A stretch of DNA of 64,000 nt from Grammothele lineata (GCA_002150815.3 NDFF03000026.1:248001-312000), one strand, 5' to 3'. Shown: positions 20,465 to 34,000, numbered from the stretch's first letter. The notes: a model not told the origin generated them from the sequence alone. Translations and numbers: made by a program.

Positions 20465-21423
20465 ATGGGTGCTAATCTCTCGAAAGCTTTGGGTGCGCTT
20501 GACGTTTTGCTTCAGCTCCCTCTTTACTCGCTCGTTCGCACGCGCTCCGTAGAACACGACGCCGGGCGAACGCTGGCGGGTGGGCGGCCAGCCAGTGACA
20601 CGGGCGACTGATATGTCGGTTTTTTTGTGTCGCAGGGAAGATTTTTGGAAACAAGGAGATGCGGCTCCTTATGCTCGGGCTGGACGCGGCTGGAAAGACG
20701 AGTGAGTTATCGCCCGCCGCTCCCCTTTGTCTGGTCCGACATTGACCGCGGGGGCCCTCGCAAGCCATCCTCTACAAGCTCAAGTTGAACCAGTCCGTCA
20801 CGACCATCCCGACAGGTGTGTACGCTCTCCCCAACGTGTCGACATGTTCCCTTCGCCACGATTCCCCCATTTCGCACGCGTCTTCTAACATGCGGTTCGT
20901 TCCTTGCGCGCAGTCGGGTTTAACGTGGAGACGGTGACATACAAGAACGTCAAGTTCAACGTGTGGGACGTTGGTGGTCAGGACAAGATCCGGCCCCTCT
21001 GGCGGCACTACTACACCGGCACCCAGGGTCTTGTGTTCGTCGTCGACAGCCAGGACCGGGAACGCATAGACGAGGCAAAGCAGGAGCTCCACCGGATATT
21101 AAGCGACAGGGAGATGAAGGAGTGTCTGCTCTTGGTGTTTGCCAACAAGCAGGATCTGCCAGGTGGTGCGTCTTATCTTATAACAACGTCCCTATCACGG
21201 TGTTCAGTTTTCTGTGTGCAGCGATGTCACCAGCGGAGGTTACGGAGAAGCTTGGTCTTCACCGGATGCGTGACAGGTCGTGGTATGTCCACCCCAGGTA
21301 AGCACACCAATCTATGAGTTTTACGTCACGAGTCCAACTCCCTCTAGTTGCGCGACGACGGGCGAGGGTCTGTTCGAAGGCCTGCAGTGGCTATCACAGA
21401 ACGTGAAGAAACGCCAGCAGTGA
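20465..21423 (+). CDS. ARF6: ADP-ribosylation factor, ARF6 type
   Basis: Small GTPase at the plasma membrane and endosomes, acting in endocytic recycling and polar growth. Six exons assemble cleanly: 20465-20492, 20636-20701, 20765-20815, 20914-21162, 21222-21297 and 21348-21423. [10 protein letters not shown] begins with the Gly2 myristoylation site. G1 is GLDAAGKT; switch 1 is [14 protein letters not shown]3 is [14 protein letters not shown]4 is NKQD; G5 is [28 protein letters not shown] and [16 protein letters not shown] match animal ARF6 more closely than ARF1, and [13 protein letters not shown] also fits ARF6. It ends NVKKRQQ. All nucleotide-binding motifs are intact. Confidence 0.93.
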
Positions 21424-22153
21424 AGCTTAGAGTACGAGCGAAGCTTTTATCATCTGCGCTGCCTGGTCATTGGTTTTTTGTCTCTTCCATCCTGCCATCC
21501 TGCTCTATACCCCCGCACAATACGTACCTGGTGATCTCGACTATGTAACGGCCCCCACGACGCACGCACGCACGCACGACGGACACCGTCCACACGCCTC
21601 TCTTCCGTTAGCAGCATCCCCTATTGATTTTGTTCGTGTCCATGTGTGCTACCCCGTTCATCCTCGACGATACGCCTGTATTCCACGCTTTAATGGATCG
21701 GCTGCCGCCCGCATTTTCTCACTTCGCGTTTATCCGTCTTGCCCTGCGTCTCCCGGTCTATACATTTGTCTTCTCCCTGTGCTATCACCTTCCTGTCTTT
21801 GCTGCAATACAACACGGAGCTTCGGGTTGCAACATGTCGTCATGCGGACTGGCCCAGATTTCGACAGTTTGCCAACGATCGTAGGCGCAGTGAGAGAAAG
21901 CATAGCAATTCGGAAATTTAGAGCCTGGATGTTCGGAGGATTAGCACCGTTTGAAATACGCGTTTGATTGACATAAACCGCGCGGCCGGGTTAGCTAGCC
22001 ACGGTCTTGCTAATCATGACCAAGGATGACGCCTTCGCTGCAACGCCGAGCTCTCCTCGGCCTTCAAAAGGCTCTTCCTCTGCCATGCATTCCAACAATT
22101 ACATCCCGTGAGCCTCAGGCCGTCCCACAGCTCTCCCTTTCCTCCCACCCGTC
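21424..22153. other. Intergenic, ARF6 3' end and cysteine-synthase promoter
   Basis: Includes the short CGCA repeat at 21561-21578. Open frames here are short and unconvincing. Confidence 0.4.
21561..21578. repeat. (CGCA)n microsatellite
   Basis: Four and a half units of CGCA in the 3' flank of ARF6. Confidence 0.8.
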
Positions 22154-23626
22154 ATGTCCGTCGCTGCTGCGTTTAGGACACGCGCGAAGCCGCTCTCGCG
22201 CGCATTCACGTCGCGTGCTGTCGACGGGTTCGTCGGCGCGCTCGGAAATACTCCACTCGTGCGTGGCAAATGTTCACAATCAAGTGGAGGACGTGGGCTG
22301 GTACGGACATGCTGACCGCTATGTGCAGGTCCGCCTCGAAAAGCTTTCGAAAGCTACTGGCTGCAACATTGTTGCGAAGAGCGAACTGCAGAACCCCGGC
22401 GGCAGCGTTAAGGACCGCGCCGCGCTCGGCGTTGTCACCGATGCAGAGAAGAGGGGCCTGTGAGTGCTATGCGTTGTGTTCTGCTTGAATTCGGACGTGA
22501 TTTGAATCTCGGAATCGATGTATGCGCAGCTTGAAGCCGGGAGGAACAGTTGTGGAGGGTACGGCGGGCAACACGGGCATTGGACTTGCGCATGTCTGCA
22601 GGGCAAGGGGATACCGCTGCGTCATCTTCATGCCGAACACCCAGGTGCGTCTCGTTTCCTCGCGCGGCGGCGACCATCACCTGGCCGCCTCTCCCGATTT
22701 CGGAATTGATGGCTGAACCACCCACCCGCCTCCTGCTTCTCGCGTCTCCCCTCTGCAGAGCCAAGAAAAGATCGACCTCCTGCGTATGCTCGGCGCAGAA
22801 GTGTACCCTGTGCCCGCAGTCGCGTACGAGCACCCGCAGAACTACAACCACCAAGCGCGCGACTTCGCCAAAGCCCTGCCCAACGCGATCTGGACAGACC
22901 AGTTCGACAACACTGCGAACGCGGACGCGCACTATCGCACGACCGGCCCCGAGATCTGGGCGCAGACTGAGGGCAAGGTGGACGCGTTCATCTGCGCGAC
23001 GGGCACGGGAGGGACGCTCGCGGGTGTCGGGCGCGCGCTGAAGGAGAAGAGCGGGGGGAAGACGCAGATCTGGCTGGCGGACCCGCCTGGGAGCGTGCTT
23101 CACAGCTATGTGACGAGCGGCGGAAAGCTGAAAGAGCGTAGTGGTGGTTCCATCACTGAGGGTGCGTGCACTGTTGACTCCTACTCTCGCATAGACGTTG
23201 GATGCTCAATGACGCGCCGTGTCCGGGACAGGCATCGGCCAGGGCCGCATCACGAACAACCTGGGTACCTTCGTCAAGGAGCTCGATGGCGCATTACACA
23301 TACCGGACGAGAAGACAATCGCTATGATCTACGACCTGCTCGATACGGAGGGTCTCTATGTCGGCGCGAGCTCCGCACTCAACGTCGTCGCTGCCGTAGA
23401 GCTCGCGCGGGAACTGGGTCCTGGTGAGTTGACATCTATCCGAGCAATGATCACGACTGGCGTCTGACTTTGAGGGTAACCTCGCACAGGAAAAACCATC
23501 GCCACCATCCTTTGCGACGGCGCGTACCGCTATCAGAGCAGGTTGTTTTCCAAGGCGTGGCTGAAGGCGAAGGGGCTGGACGGAGCCATTCCTGAACACT
23601 TAAAGAAATATGCTGTCTTAGATTGA
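22154..23626 (+). CDS. Cysteine synthase (PLP-dependent, CBS/OAS family), probably mitochondrial
   Basis: Forms cysteine from O-acetylserine and sulfide using pyridoxal phosphate. ATG 22154; six exons (22154-22258, 22329-22459, 22530-22644, 22759-23161, 23232-23423, 23490-23626). The N-terminus [20 protein letters not shown] is basic and lacks acids, like a mitochondrial presequence. [13 protein letters not shown] leads to [17 protein letters not shown], where the Lys of SVKDR binds [19 protein letters not shown] is the substrate loop and [12 protein letters not shown] the phosphate cradle. Later exons give [32 protein letters not shown] and [19 protein letters not shown]. The sequence resembles the fungal cysteine synthase 2 (Cys12) group with its longer middle section. 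No CBS domains follow, so it is not cystathionine beta-synthase. Confidence 0.88.
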
Positions 23627-24029
23627 GTAGACTGAGCTTACTGTAAATTATCCCTCTTCAATGGCTTTGCTCTGAAACTGAAATACTTCTGGTGAGCGCA
23701 AGTATACAAGTGTGGCGCTGCCTACCAGATGGTGGTGCCAGTGGACGGACTCTCGAAGTACTGTGGAATGCTCGGGGCTCCTGGCCCGTTTCTGAAGCTT
23801 ACTTGCGATAAGGCCGGGGCCCAGTATACGAACGCAAACAAACTACGCCCTCGACCACCTCGTTGGCCATGCTCAAGCCATGCTTGTGGCATTAATGCCA
23901 GTGGTTGGACCTCTCTAAAAGGCAAGAATAAGTGAAGCTACGAGTGGTTCATACTCAATTCATACTAGTACTGCAGTCCAGGTTGGCAAGAGGGAGCATT
24001 GATATAATATACGGAACACCGAACATAAC
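23627..24029. other. Intergenic before tRNA
   Basis: AT-rich near 24000 (ATATAATATA), about 20 bp before the tRNA, possibly a TATA-like element for RNA polymerase III. No protein gene seen. Confidence 0.4.
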
Positions 24030-24100
24030 ACACTGATGGTGAAACGGTATCATGCTTGCCTTCCAAGCAAGCGGCGTGGGTTCGACTCCCGCTCAGTGTA
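24030..24100 (+). tRNA. tRNA-Gly (anticodon TCC), no intron
   Basis: Folds as a 71-nt cloverleaf. Acceptor stem ACACTGA pairs with TCAGTGT, with discriminator A at 24100. The D-arm carries the A box TGGTGAAACGG. The anticodon stem CTTGC/GCAAG closes the 7-nt loop CTTCCAA with TCC at 24062-24064. The T-arm holds the B box GGTTCGACTCC. No intron and no encoded CCA. Confidence 0.93.
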
Positions 24101-24382
24101 TTTAAAAGCCATGCGTAAATGTTTTGTGTTTTGAATCACGTAGAGTTACAGCGTTGTGACCCACGGTAGAGCCGGGGCCGAGGTCCGTCAAATAAAACTG
24201 CCGAGCATAGTACCAGGCAGCTGAGCGAGACGGGGCGGGACGAACGGAGTAAAGAGCTTCTTGGTGATTCCGAACTCGGAAATCATGGAACTTCGATCCA
24301 CCTCCGACTCAAGGGTGAGCTCAAACCATACGATAGAAGAGGAGAGCATCGTCGAGAAACGGCACAATGCTCATAGTTACTA

Positions 24383-26654
24383 TCAATTGCCAGTGCGTCT
24401 AGGTAGGGACGCTTCCTCTTCCAATGCTTGTATCTCCTCTCGAAGGTCCACTACCTTCGCTCTGCGTTTAGCTACCAACTCTTCTAACCCAACGCACGCC
24501 GTCTCTGACACGCGGACCACCCGCTCGTCCATCGTCCGCGTCAGCGTCGCCTGAACAGAGACATGCCACTCGTCAGCGGCCAACATCATACCTCGCGCAA
24601 ACCGAACAGCTCACCTTCAAGTCCCGCTCGAGACCCTCCCCGACACGGTCCCAATCGCGCCACCACCGCCGCTTCGCGCGCTCCCACCCGCCCACGGCCC
24701 AGCGCACGCCCGCAGCGGCGCCCAAGAGGCCCGCCCCGAGCGCGGTCTCGGCGCCCATCCCGACGTCGATGAGCCCCCCGAGGAGGTGCAGGTCGTGTGC
24801 CCACCCGGCCCATGCGAGTGTGAGCCCGGAGAAGGCGCTGAAGGAGGAGGTGAGTACGAAGCGCTGGGCGGCGGTGTGTAGTCGGGTGGTGGGGTGTGTG
24901 AGTTGGGTTTGACGTGCGCGCAAGGGTGTGGTGAGCGAGAGGGGTGTTACGAGGGTGGAGGGGGAGGTGGAGAGCTGGGAGAGGGAGTTCAGCAGCACGG
25001 GGGAGTGGAAGGCGGAGGAGGGAGGGAATGTGTGCGCGAGCGCGGTGGCGGAAGAGGTGAGGGAGCTTTGGAGCGCGGCGAGACGGCCGGCGTGAAATGC
25101 GAGCTGTCGACGGGGGTGAGCGTTGGTAATTGATTCAGAGGCCGGAAAAGCAACACACCTTCTGCTCGAGGTCGCGACACCAAGCGCGATCGAGGGCAGC
25201 AGCCACGACCTCCCGCACGTCGTCGACACGCCAGAACAGCCTATACCACACCAGCGCGTCCAGCGTCGGCTTTATCCCCGCCCTCGCACGCGCAACCGCC
25301 CCCGCGATCTCGTCCCCACCCGCTCCAAACACCTCCAAGTGCGCCCGCGCCCGCGCCTCCTCCATCTGCCCCCTTAACGCGTCCGTACCCGCAAGCACCG
25401 AGTCTGCCTCGCCCTCTGCCTTCGCAAGCGCAGCGCGACACGCAGCGAGCGCGTCCTTCACGAGTGCGCGCCCAGTCTGCGCGTGCATAGCAACGACGCG
25501 TGCGGATACGGGGAATGTCTCGTCCACGCTGGGGGTGAGGGCGTCCTTGACAGCGCGGGTGACGCTAGCGATGTTCGAGCCTGACACGTCGTCTTGATAC
25601 CGCTGGACGGACATTGGCGAGGCGGACCCCTCTGCGAGCGTCTGGAGCCCGTGTAAGGCGCGTTGTGGGTCGACGAACACCACGCGTAAGGCAGGGTGGT
25701 CTGTCAGGCCGCTGGCGCGTTTTCCGTGAGCTGCGGTTTCTGTGTGGGAGGGCGACGGCGAGAGTAATGCCAGGATGGCGTTTTCGCGGGAGAGAGGGAG
25801 GGTCGAGGTTGACGTAGAGGAGAGAAGGGACGAGAGGGGTGTAGAGATGGGGTTGCAGAGGAGAATGGGAACATCCGCCGCGAAGAGGGAAGTGGAATCC
25901 TGTGTTTGGGAGCCGTGGGGAGATGGCTGGGCATTGAACTCCGTAACCGCTACAGGTACGCCGAATTGTTGAAGCCAGGAGGAGTGGATGTATACAACGT
26001 CCCCGTCTACCTCTCCGGGGGTCGTGCCGTACCTGAGTAGTGTGAGCAAAATACAGTAAAGACGCAGACAGGCAAACATACCGTATTTTAACTGTACGCT
26101 TTCCCACTGGGAGCGACTGCCAACGGGTTCTGAGAACCTCCCTCTGCTCGTCCGACACGAAGGGATCCTCGAGAAGAGCAGTGACAAGCTCGTTCGCGCC
26201 CGACGCCGAGTCGACGCCGTACACTACGACATTGCAATCATTGAGATTGTCCTACACTCTATCTGGAATGATATAGACGTGAACACGCACCTGCGATCCT
26301 CACCGCGTCCGTCTCCCGCCTCTCCGACGTCATCGTCAGGTCCTCATACACCTTCCCCAACACCTCCTTCCAAAACCCCAGACTCTCCCGCACCGAGCCC
26401 CCATTTGTCCCATTATGTCGTTCGGACAAGATACGCGGAAGGAGCGAAGTCGTTTTATGCAGCACAGTAAGCACCTGCGCCCGCTGCTCCTCGACCTTCA
26501 GTGGCAGCGGCGAGCTTGACGTCGACGCGTGCCGGGCGACGACCGTTCCCTTTAGGGAGACGACTAGACGGGTTTTGCGTGCGGCGCGGCGCGCGAGCGA
26601 GAGCGAGTTATAGTGGCGGAGGAGGCCGGGGGTAGGGGCCAGACATGACGGCAT
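24383..26654 (-). CDS. Mmc1-like fungal mitochondrial protein
   Basis: Tentative assignment to the fungal Mmc1 family (mitochondrial protein with a dynamin-like C-terminal region) from overall pattern. ATG 26654 gives MPSCLAPTPGLLRHYNSLSL, then ARRAARKTRLVVSLKG, an Arg/Ser-rich, acid-free lead typical of matrix targeting. A helical region with FWKEVLGKVYEDLTM and LLEDPFVSDEQREVLRTRW follows. The large exon from about 26030 has VDGDVVYIHSSWLQQFGVPV, a long helical part and DALVWYRLFWRVDDVREVV. A later exon carries LTLAWAGWAHDLHL and GMGAETALGAGLLGAAAG, which look like paired membrane helices. The last exon is a coiled coil, KRRAKVVDLREEIQALEEEA, and the stop is at 24383. At least four introns. 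The VanZ-like gene lies upstream on the same strand. Confidence 0.5.
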
Positions 26655-26973
26655 GGAGGAGAGTCGCGAGCATGGCGGCACGCGCCGCGCGGGCGCGCTT
26701 CCTGAGCGATCGAGCGACCGTTCCCGGTCCGAACCCGGATGCCCCGGACGCGGGCGAGGGCGTGAGGCGCAAAGATATTTAGGTATACCTCAGTACGAGT
26801 GATCCCTTAGAATAGTGCTAAGACAGACAAGAACCAATAAACTAGAATAATGTCCGTCCCCGAGGTCCTACAGATTGTACACAACGCACGCGGCCGGCCC
26901 AAGCCTGGGCAAGCCGCGAGATTACTACAGCGGGCTATCAGCCAGATACAACACCCATCACCGTAAGTAGAAT
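26655..26973. other. Intergenic, Mmc1-like promoter and VanZ-like 3' end
   Basis: 319 bp between two minus-strand genes. A 38-codon plus-strand frame at 26850-26962 ends at a GTAAGT but has no partner exon. Confidence 0.4.
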
Positions 26974-28008
26974 CTACTCCTCCGAGTCGTGCACCACAAT
27001 CTTCGGCGGCGGGGCTGGGGGCGCCCCACGCGAAGGACGCGGCGTACCGCCGTCCTCCTCGTCGCTCTCCTCCCCGATGTCGAACAGCTCCTCGCGCTCG
27101 TCCCACACGTCCGACAGGCGCGTCGCGGCTTTCGGCGGGCCCCCTGAGCGGGGCGACTTCACAGGGGTCCGTGGGGAAGTTGCTGTTGGGGGGTGGTAGA
27201 GGGGCAGGAGCTGCGTCCCGCTCGCCTGTTCTTCCTCGTCGTCTTCGTCTTCGTCTGACGGGAGCGCTTCGGTATTGAGCGGGCGGTAGAGCCGCGAGAT
27301 CTGTCAGGTCGGTGCTGTCAGCTCATTTTCGTGTGTAGGGCGGGACCCGACGGAGCCGTGCCGTACCTCGCGCCTATGGCGGTAGTAACGCTCGAGGTGG
27401 TAAGCAATGTACAGCCCTAATGTAGAGCCCAGGAGGTTTGCCTGTGGAGAAAATGCGCGTAAGCCATCGTTGCCACTTCGAGTAGTACTCCTGAATGAAC
27501 TGACCGCTACGTCTCCTACTTGGAACTCCTTATACTAATATTACACGTTCAATACTTCCTTCGGCCGAAGAGGAGGCGGGGCGGACGTACCGGCAACATC
27601 GACTGCACGAACTCACTAACGATGCCTCCAAGGAAGAAGCACACGACACCCGTGAACACGAGCGGTGCATTGCGCCAGAACCAGATTCGGCGTGCGTCCC
27701 TGTACGCGCGTCCGGGGAAATTGGAACGGAGCTGAAGGGCAGGTCAAGCGGGGGGAGGTCTCGGCCGACTCACTCTTCGACGTCGAAGATGAAGTAGAAG
27801 ACCGCGGTGGAGAGGCCCATGCAGAGGAAGTGGAGGAGCTTGTCGTTGAGGGGGAGCGAGTGGGTGAAGTTTGTGAACCCGAGCAGGGCTAGGCTGATGA
27901 GGATGAGGACGGTGAAAAGGAGGAACCACTGTCATACGGTCGGCCGTGGTCAGACGAGTATTATGGATAGCCAAATGCTCTGCGTACCGGTCGTAGACGA
28001 AGTGGCAT
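26974..28008 (-). CDS. VanZ-like domain membrane protein
   Basis: Fungal integral membrane protein of the VanZ-like family, biochemical role unknown. ATG 28008 starts a tiny exon MPLRLRP, spliced to WFLLFTVLILISLALLGF (TM1) with TNFTHSLPLNDKLLHFLCM, where the Asp-Lys-x2-His motif is characteristic of VanZ, then GLSTAVFYFIFDVEE (TM2). The next exon gives RRIWFWRNAPLVFTGVVC, then FFLGGIVSEFVQSMLP (TM3, with the family E-x2-Q). A very short exon YKEFQVGDVA leads to ANLLGSTLGLYIAYHLERYY (TM4) and a basic RHRRE. The C-terminal exon is an acidic cytosolic tail (PSDEDEDDEEEQ, DIGEESDEEDGG) ending VVHDSEE at 26974. All family segments are present. Confidence 0.8.
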
Positions 28009-31000
28009 GTCGTATTTAGGTATCTGGTAGTGATGAGAGCGCATGATGGCCTTGTTGGCTTTACGTGCAGCTTTGCGCGAGGTGCGCGCAGTACGTGTCC
28101 ATACACTCTCCGAGTGTTGGCCACCGTCGGGAAGGCCAATCATGACTGGAAGAGGGCTGCAGCGTCGAACGCTGAGAATATTGAAGGACCCTACGGCCGA
28201 TTTTATGTAGGCGGAAGCAAGAAGGAGTGTGTGCAGAGTCTGGGCTGTAGGCAAGCCTGGCGAGAGAGGGATGTACACCGCCAGACAGGCCGCAGTGGAA
28301 TTCACAAGAATTTGATGGGCTTGTGGGCAGGGGGTGATAAAACTGTGGAATCCAAGCGGCCAACCAGCCCGCCTGAAATTTACGAGTCGAGCCTCCAGAA
28401 ATCCACAGGTCGGGCGGTTGAGGAAGGACCCGACAGCCGAAGGGACACGTGACGTAGGGACTTAGCACTTTCGTGAACATTGAAGTTGGTGCCGTCGACC
28501 GCCTCAGCCCACCATTTACCTTTGGACTGCCTTAGTCTCAGATACCAGTGTCCTATGCTCGACCATGCTTGCGAGGATGTAGCTCACTTGTAGTGAGTAC
28601 GTTGAGTCAGTGCTACCGAGAAAAGACCTCAGCTTGTCTCCTTCCCCTCGCACCGGAGCCTCATCCATACTACAGGTCCGGATGTCGCGTTTCCTGAAGA
28701 GGAGCAGAAGTGTGGAATGAACTACCATTTGAAATCATCATACGTCACACTCTTGAGGTGGTATTAGTGGCACTGGCAGTCTTATACACTGGTCAGAGAT
28801 CCGTGAAGTCTTCCAGGCGATCAGTCATGAGGATATAACTGTTTCATCGCCACCACTTCCGAAGCCATCATGGCGTAGCGGACGGTAGTGTATTGTTATC
28901 ATGTGGCTACTCCATGATGTTGGATCGACTCTCGGATACACCTTTTTTTCGATCGTGGTCACAACATATTTCCGAACGGCCCATGAGCCAGATTTGCTTT
29001 GCCCGATGGTGTCATGGCGATGAGTCATCGCGCATGTGGATACCACCTGCGTGGTTGGCCACGTATCTGCCACTGGTTTTTCTCCTGGAACCCACTGGCG
29101 GCCCGCCGCATGAATCCCACTGCGGGGTGTCTGGCAGTGTAGTTGGTCGTCGCAAAACGAAGACAATCCCGGCGTTTGCGCTCGAATCGATTTTACGGTT
29201 AAGTTCTACCTGGCTGAGGTTGTTGCATCCGCGGGAAGGAGGCAATTTTTTGATCGAGAGGTATGTCTCAAAGTTTTCACCCATCATTGGAAGCAATAGT
29301 ATATATCTTATCATCCAGTTGATTGTAGCAACGCACGACTCATCAAGGAGAATGTCGTTGCGGCGTAGCATGCAGTGGCTATTCAGCGGCGTGGTGCCGA
29401 CGAAAAACGCAGCAATCCTCAAGGTAGCATATGCAGCTGAAACAACTTCGGTGTCTTGTCACCGGAGTTGTGCCATACATTTGATCGAGATATGCTTTGC
29501 GTTACGCAGACCAGGCACCCAGGCGAGTGATAGTAAACACAGGGCGCTGGGAGACAGTGTAGGATGTTGCTCATCGCCTGTGCTTTAGCGTGACATATCG
29601 GACACAATATAAATCCCGAAAAGAGTGTTCCGTGGTGTCGTCGGCGTGGGTGAGTCATAGAACAACTATTCTCGCTGGCCTAATGCCGCCACACGTAAAC
29701 CATCTCATCAGCTCAATCCTACGAACCGGTCGACCCCTCATACAGTACCGTGCTCGCACAAGCATGGTACTGCACATTTATAGTCGTTGCCTGAGCAGGC
29801 ATCGTGTCCAGCGAGGAAACGAAGGTAGAGGGATCTGTAATCATGTCGTAAAATCTATATTACAAGGTTCTGACCCCGATTCCACCCTTGGATCACAGTG
29901 ACTTAGCAAATGGAAGCCGGTAGTCCACTTTTGCCGGTTGTCCGAGATGACCGACCTTCGATGGCCAGCGATGCGCGGTCGTTGCGTCGCAATGCCGGCA
30001 TATCGGAACAACCCACATCGTACGCTGGATTTTGTTCCGTTCGTACCACTCGCTGTTCCTTTTCATAGATACAATGTGTCTTCAGACTGAAATATGGCTT
30101 AGAGCCATGGCCGCGAGCATGATGGACTCGAAACCCAGAATCAACGAAGTACTTAGCGATGACGCAACTTATAGGTGAAATTTATGCCCCAAAATTTTCC
30201 GGTGGTTATCCTGATCTGTCAGAAAATACGTCCAATAGCGGAAGACCATCTCAACTTCACTCCCCCCTCCACGCGGCTCACCGTGACGGAGGCAAATTGA
30301 GCATCTCCGAATACTATGGAACGCCTATCTTTACTCATCGTACAACCCACCCTCGGCATGCCTGTCAAATAAGCGGTGACGCGTCTATTATACGCCTGAG
30401 AGTAATGATTAACGTCGGAAAACTCCTTACCACAAATGACATATGCTTACAAGCGTGACAGTCTTCAAGTCCCAAATACCAAGCGAAGTCTGCCAACTCG
30501 AAACGAACCGTCACTTTTCCGAAGACCTTTCCAGATTCCCCAATGTGTTCTTCCGATGCAAGGTGCCGAGACTAGGCACGTCCGCACAACACTGCTTGAT
30601 AGCGGAGCATCTCCGGTATGTGGAAAACAGTACACCTAGTCGAAGTTACGAATACCTTACTGCGCCACAGCAGAGTTCTCCGCGGGATGTCATACCTCGC
30701 AATCCCGAACTCAAAGACGCACTACACGATGCCGGCGGCTGAGTGTGCAAACCGAGTCCTAGCCCGTGGTTTATTCCCTGCGCAGGCATGGAAGACTGTC
30801 ACAAAACTCCACGTACAACGTCTAGAAGCACCGGCACATCGAGACGTACCCACTGACAAACCTGCGCCTCTTTCCCTGCAAGAGATGCAAGGCAACCGAG
30901 TCATCGACTAGACCGGCATTGGCATCCCATCGGGACACATACCTTCTAATCGCGGCTGCCGTCTTCACGATACCCCGCGGGCCACTATCGGTAGTCTCTT

Positions 31001-34000
31001 CCGCGGCTTGTGGGATGCACCTTCCCCGCGTCCGTGACAGCGCCCCGTCGTGGAGAGTGCCGACCGCCCGCCAAACAGTACGCGGCAGTCCACAGGGGTA
31101 GCAAGGCGTCTAGCACGGCTCTTCCGTTCACGGCGAGCTCACGCCTTCCAGCAAAAATTCGTACGAGCTATTAGGCGTGCATAGACGCTGTCAGCGCGAG
31201 GGTTCTCCACCCTCGAGACTGCTACCAGGGTGCGTGATTGTGGAGGTCAGGGAGCATCGGGCCTGCTGACAGATTGAGCCCGTTCAGGGAACAGACGACA
31301 GACGTACCATCAACGCGGTCTTCAATAGCCATTGCGGCTCGTTTTCCTTGGGTGATACTCGGGAAGACACGTCGTGGCGGCGCGCCGGATCCGGGTCGAG
31401 GTCTCAGGCTGCTGTTCGCAACATGCCGAATGATAACTGCCACAGGTAAGTCGCATTCTAGTCGGAGCAGTACCGTGGTGGGCTCTTCACAGGCCTAGGC
31501 GTCCAACATTCCATTCAGCACAAGACGCTTAAGAATCTCCGAAAAGATCAAATGCGTTTACATAGGTGTCGTGTCCGCGCAGCCACTGCGCAGGAACAGG
31601 GAATATCCACTTGGGTATTCTCGCACACCGCTTGCCTATGACGCCTTGACGGCCATTTTGCACAACCTCTGTTCCTTTACAGCGAGCAGCGAAGCATCAG
31701 CGCTCCCGTGAGGCTTCCTGCCCGGAACGCGGGGCTTTCCCGCCCTGAATAGGGCTTCTCGGGCCGTTTTTCGATGAGGAAGACTGTAGCTCGGATGCTA
31801 TACGTGTTTGTGAAGTCGCCGTTCCCGGCGGGTGACGCGCTGCGCGGGAGGCGCTACCCAGAACAAACGCAGATTATACCCCGCGCCCGGAATCTCTCCG
31901 TTCGACATACCAGGTGCGATGGTGACCTGACCAGCACGATTGCCCGCGACGACGCCGCGTCGAGTACCTGCCTTGGGGCCGCTGCTTGTCGCGGCGCCGC
32001 CGCACAACATCTTTTGCTATTTGGGGCGATCATTGTTCTAAGCAACATCACACCAGCGTGGAGGGGCGCGCGCCTGGATATTCGTCTTCCAGCCTGTCAG
32101 GGCTCATGCTTCTGTGATTCAATACCTCGGCGTCATTCCCGGTCGCTCAGGTCTGCTAATGTAGAGGCGTATTCTGCGTGAAAACCTTGGACTCCGAGGG
32201 GTCCTGGTAGTAACTCGTGTCTCATACTCGCGCGTTTCTTGCGGTATATGGCTCTCTCACTGAGCCCTGCTGTCCCCGGGGCTTGTTATTCAAGTTTGAA
32301 ATGAACTGCTAGTCTCACCGCCACGGTTCAGGCTCGCTGCGGACTCTCAGGAGTCAGATATTACGCACGACAGACTCCGAAGTTGCTGTGACCCCGAACT
32401 TTGCATCATCGCGGGCTACCAGTCGCCCTGCATTCAATTTATCCATATGTGCATTCCCCTTTCGCCCCGTTCGCCAAGCTGTTCTTTCACTTCTCCCCAT
32501 CCGCTGAATGTCTCGACCTGACAGATACAGTAGGACACATCTGGTCACGGGAACGACCACTCCATGCACAGGCCGGTATATAGCGCCACTCAGGAGGCCC
32601 AATTCAACGCCACCGTGATCAGAACGTGGCGCAGAAAGCCTTTCTTCGTCTTTTCGTCAGACGCATTCCAGCCCGGCAAGCATCGAACCTTGACGTCGTT
32701 CGCGAGGAGCTTTCGCGCTCGCACTCTCCCACCCAGTCTCATCTCCCACTGCCGTATACCGGGTCCCACCCTTCTACCAATCGACGCCCTCCCTTCTGCA
32801 CGTCGCGGGTCCCGGATGCTCAGGACGCCCAGGCCAAGTGTCCGCGGGCGGCGAACCCCCGACCTCCTCCCCTCGTACTGCACATACCCTGGTACCACGA
32901 GGGAGTGTGCCCAACGAGGCCTCTCGCGCAACCCCCGGTGCCGGGGATATCCATCCAATCGGCGCGTGTGGGGTCCCAACTTCTAGGCCGCGCGACGAGG
33001 CGCCGCCGCCGTCGCCCTGCGTTGGAAGCTGTTGCGCCGCCCACGGCGGGCGGTTGCAGTGAGCGTGCGAGCTCCGCTCGTTGGTCGCCCCGCGGACTTG
33101 CACGGCTGAAGGCCATAGAGCCCTGCCCGGCCGGGGTGAGCGTGACAGCGCTGCAAGCGTTGGTCGGCGTCCGGCGACCGCAGATCGGCGTCCAGACTAA
33201 ACCGCTGGCGCACCTTACTCGCTAGCCTGGCATGGCTGCCCATCTGCTCGTCACTTCCCTAGCCCCTAGCGAGTGGGAGCTTGAGCCTCTGTGGCACCCG
33301 CGCGCGATCTCGTGTATCCCGCGCGCTCGAGACAGGGTGGACAAGGGAACGAGTACTCTAAGTGCTGGCAAGAACAGTTCAGCCACTGGGTGATAGTGTA
33401 CGGATGGGGTATCGGATGCGAAGGGGCTCGCGCGGGGGAAGCGTTGGTTCGACGAGAGGGCAGCGCGTGGCGCTCCCGCCGCAACGGAGACTCGCGCGAG
33501 GCGATGACCATGCAATTGGCAGGGGTGCGAACCTGCTCGGGTGACATCGGGGTGTCGCGAGCCTGCAAGCGCGTGAGTCGCCAGCGGCCGGGCCAACAAC
33601 CGGCCTTGTAGGTTCTGTATAGCGGACCCGGGCAGATTGGTCACTGGGCGGTGAGCACCCGTGTGTGAGCCGCTTCGAGCCTTCTCAGTGCGCACGCCCA
33701 TCCAACTCTCTTGCAAAACGGGAGCAAGACGATCAGGTGAGCGTTCCGTGACAAGCGACCTCACGACCCGGCTGACTCGTAGCGCCTGCTCGAGCAACTT
33801 TGAAGATCCCGTCGACTGCGGGAGTCCCGATGAGCCGATAATACAACGCAAGGACTTCTCTAGCTACGTCGACAGAAGCAAGTCAACCAGGAACTGGCAC
33901 GAGGTCGCCTGCTCAATATGGATTGCCTTCCCCAGGCGGCTGAGAATGCGGTCTTACAAATAGCCTTTCGCAGGAGATGCGCACAAGATTCTGTCGTGGC

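Noticed and set aside
26850..26962. Small plus-strand gene beginning MSVPEVLQIVHNAR
   Set aside because: Ends at a GTAAGT, but the next bases are antisense to the VanZ-like C-terminus and no partner exon is visible.
28893..29588. 231-codon plus-strand frame as a gene
   Set aside because: Opens at TTG, overlaps an equally open minus-strand frame, and shows no domain or flanking splice sites.
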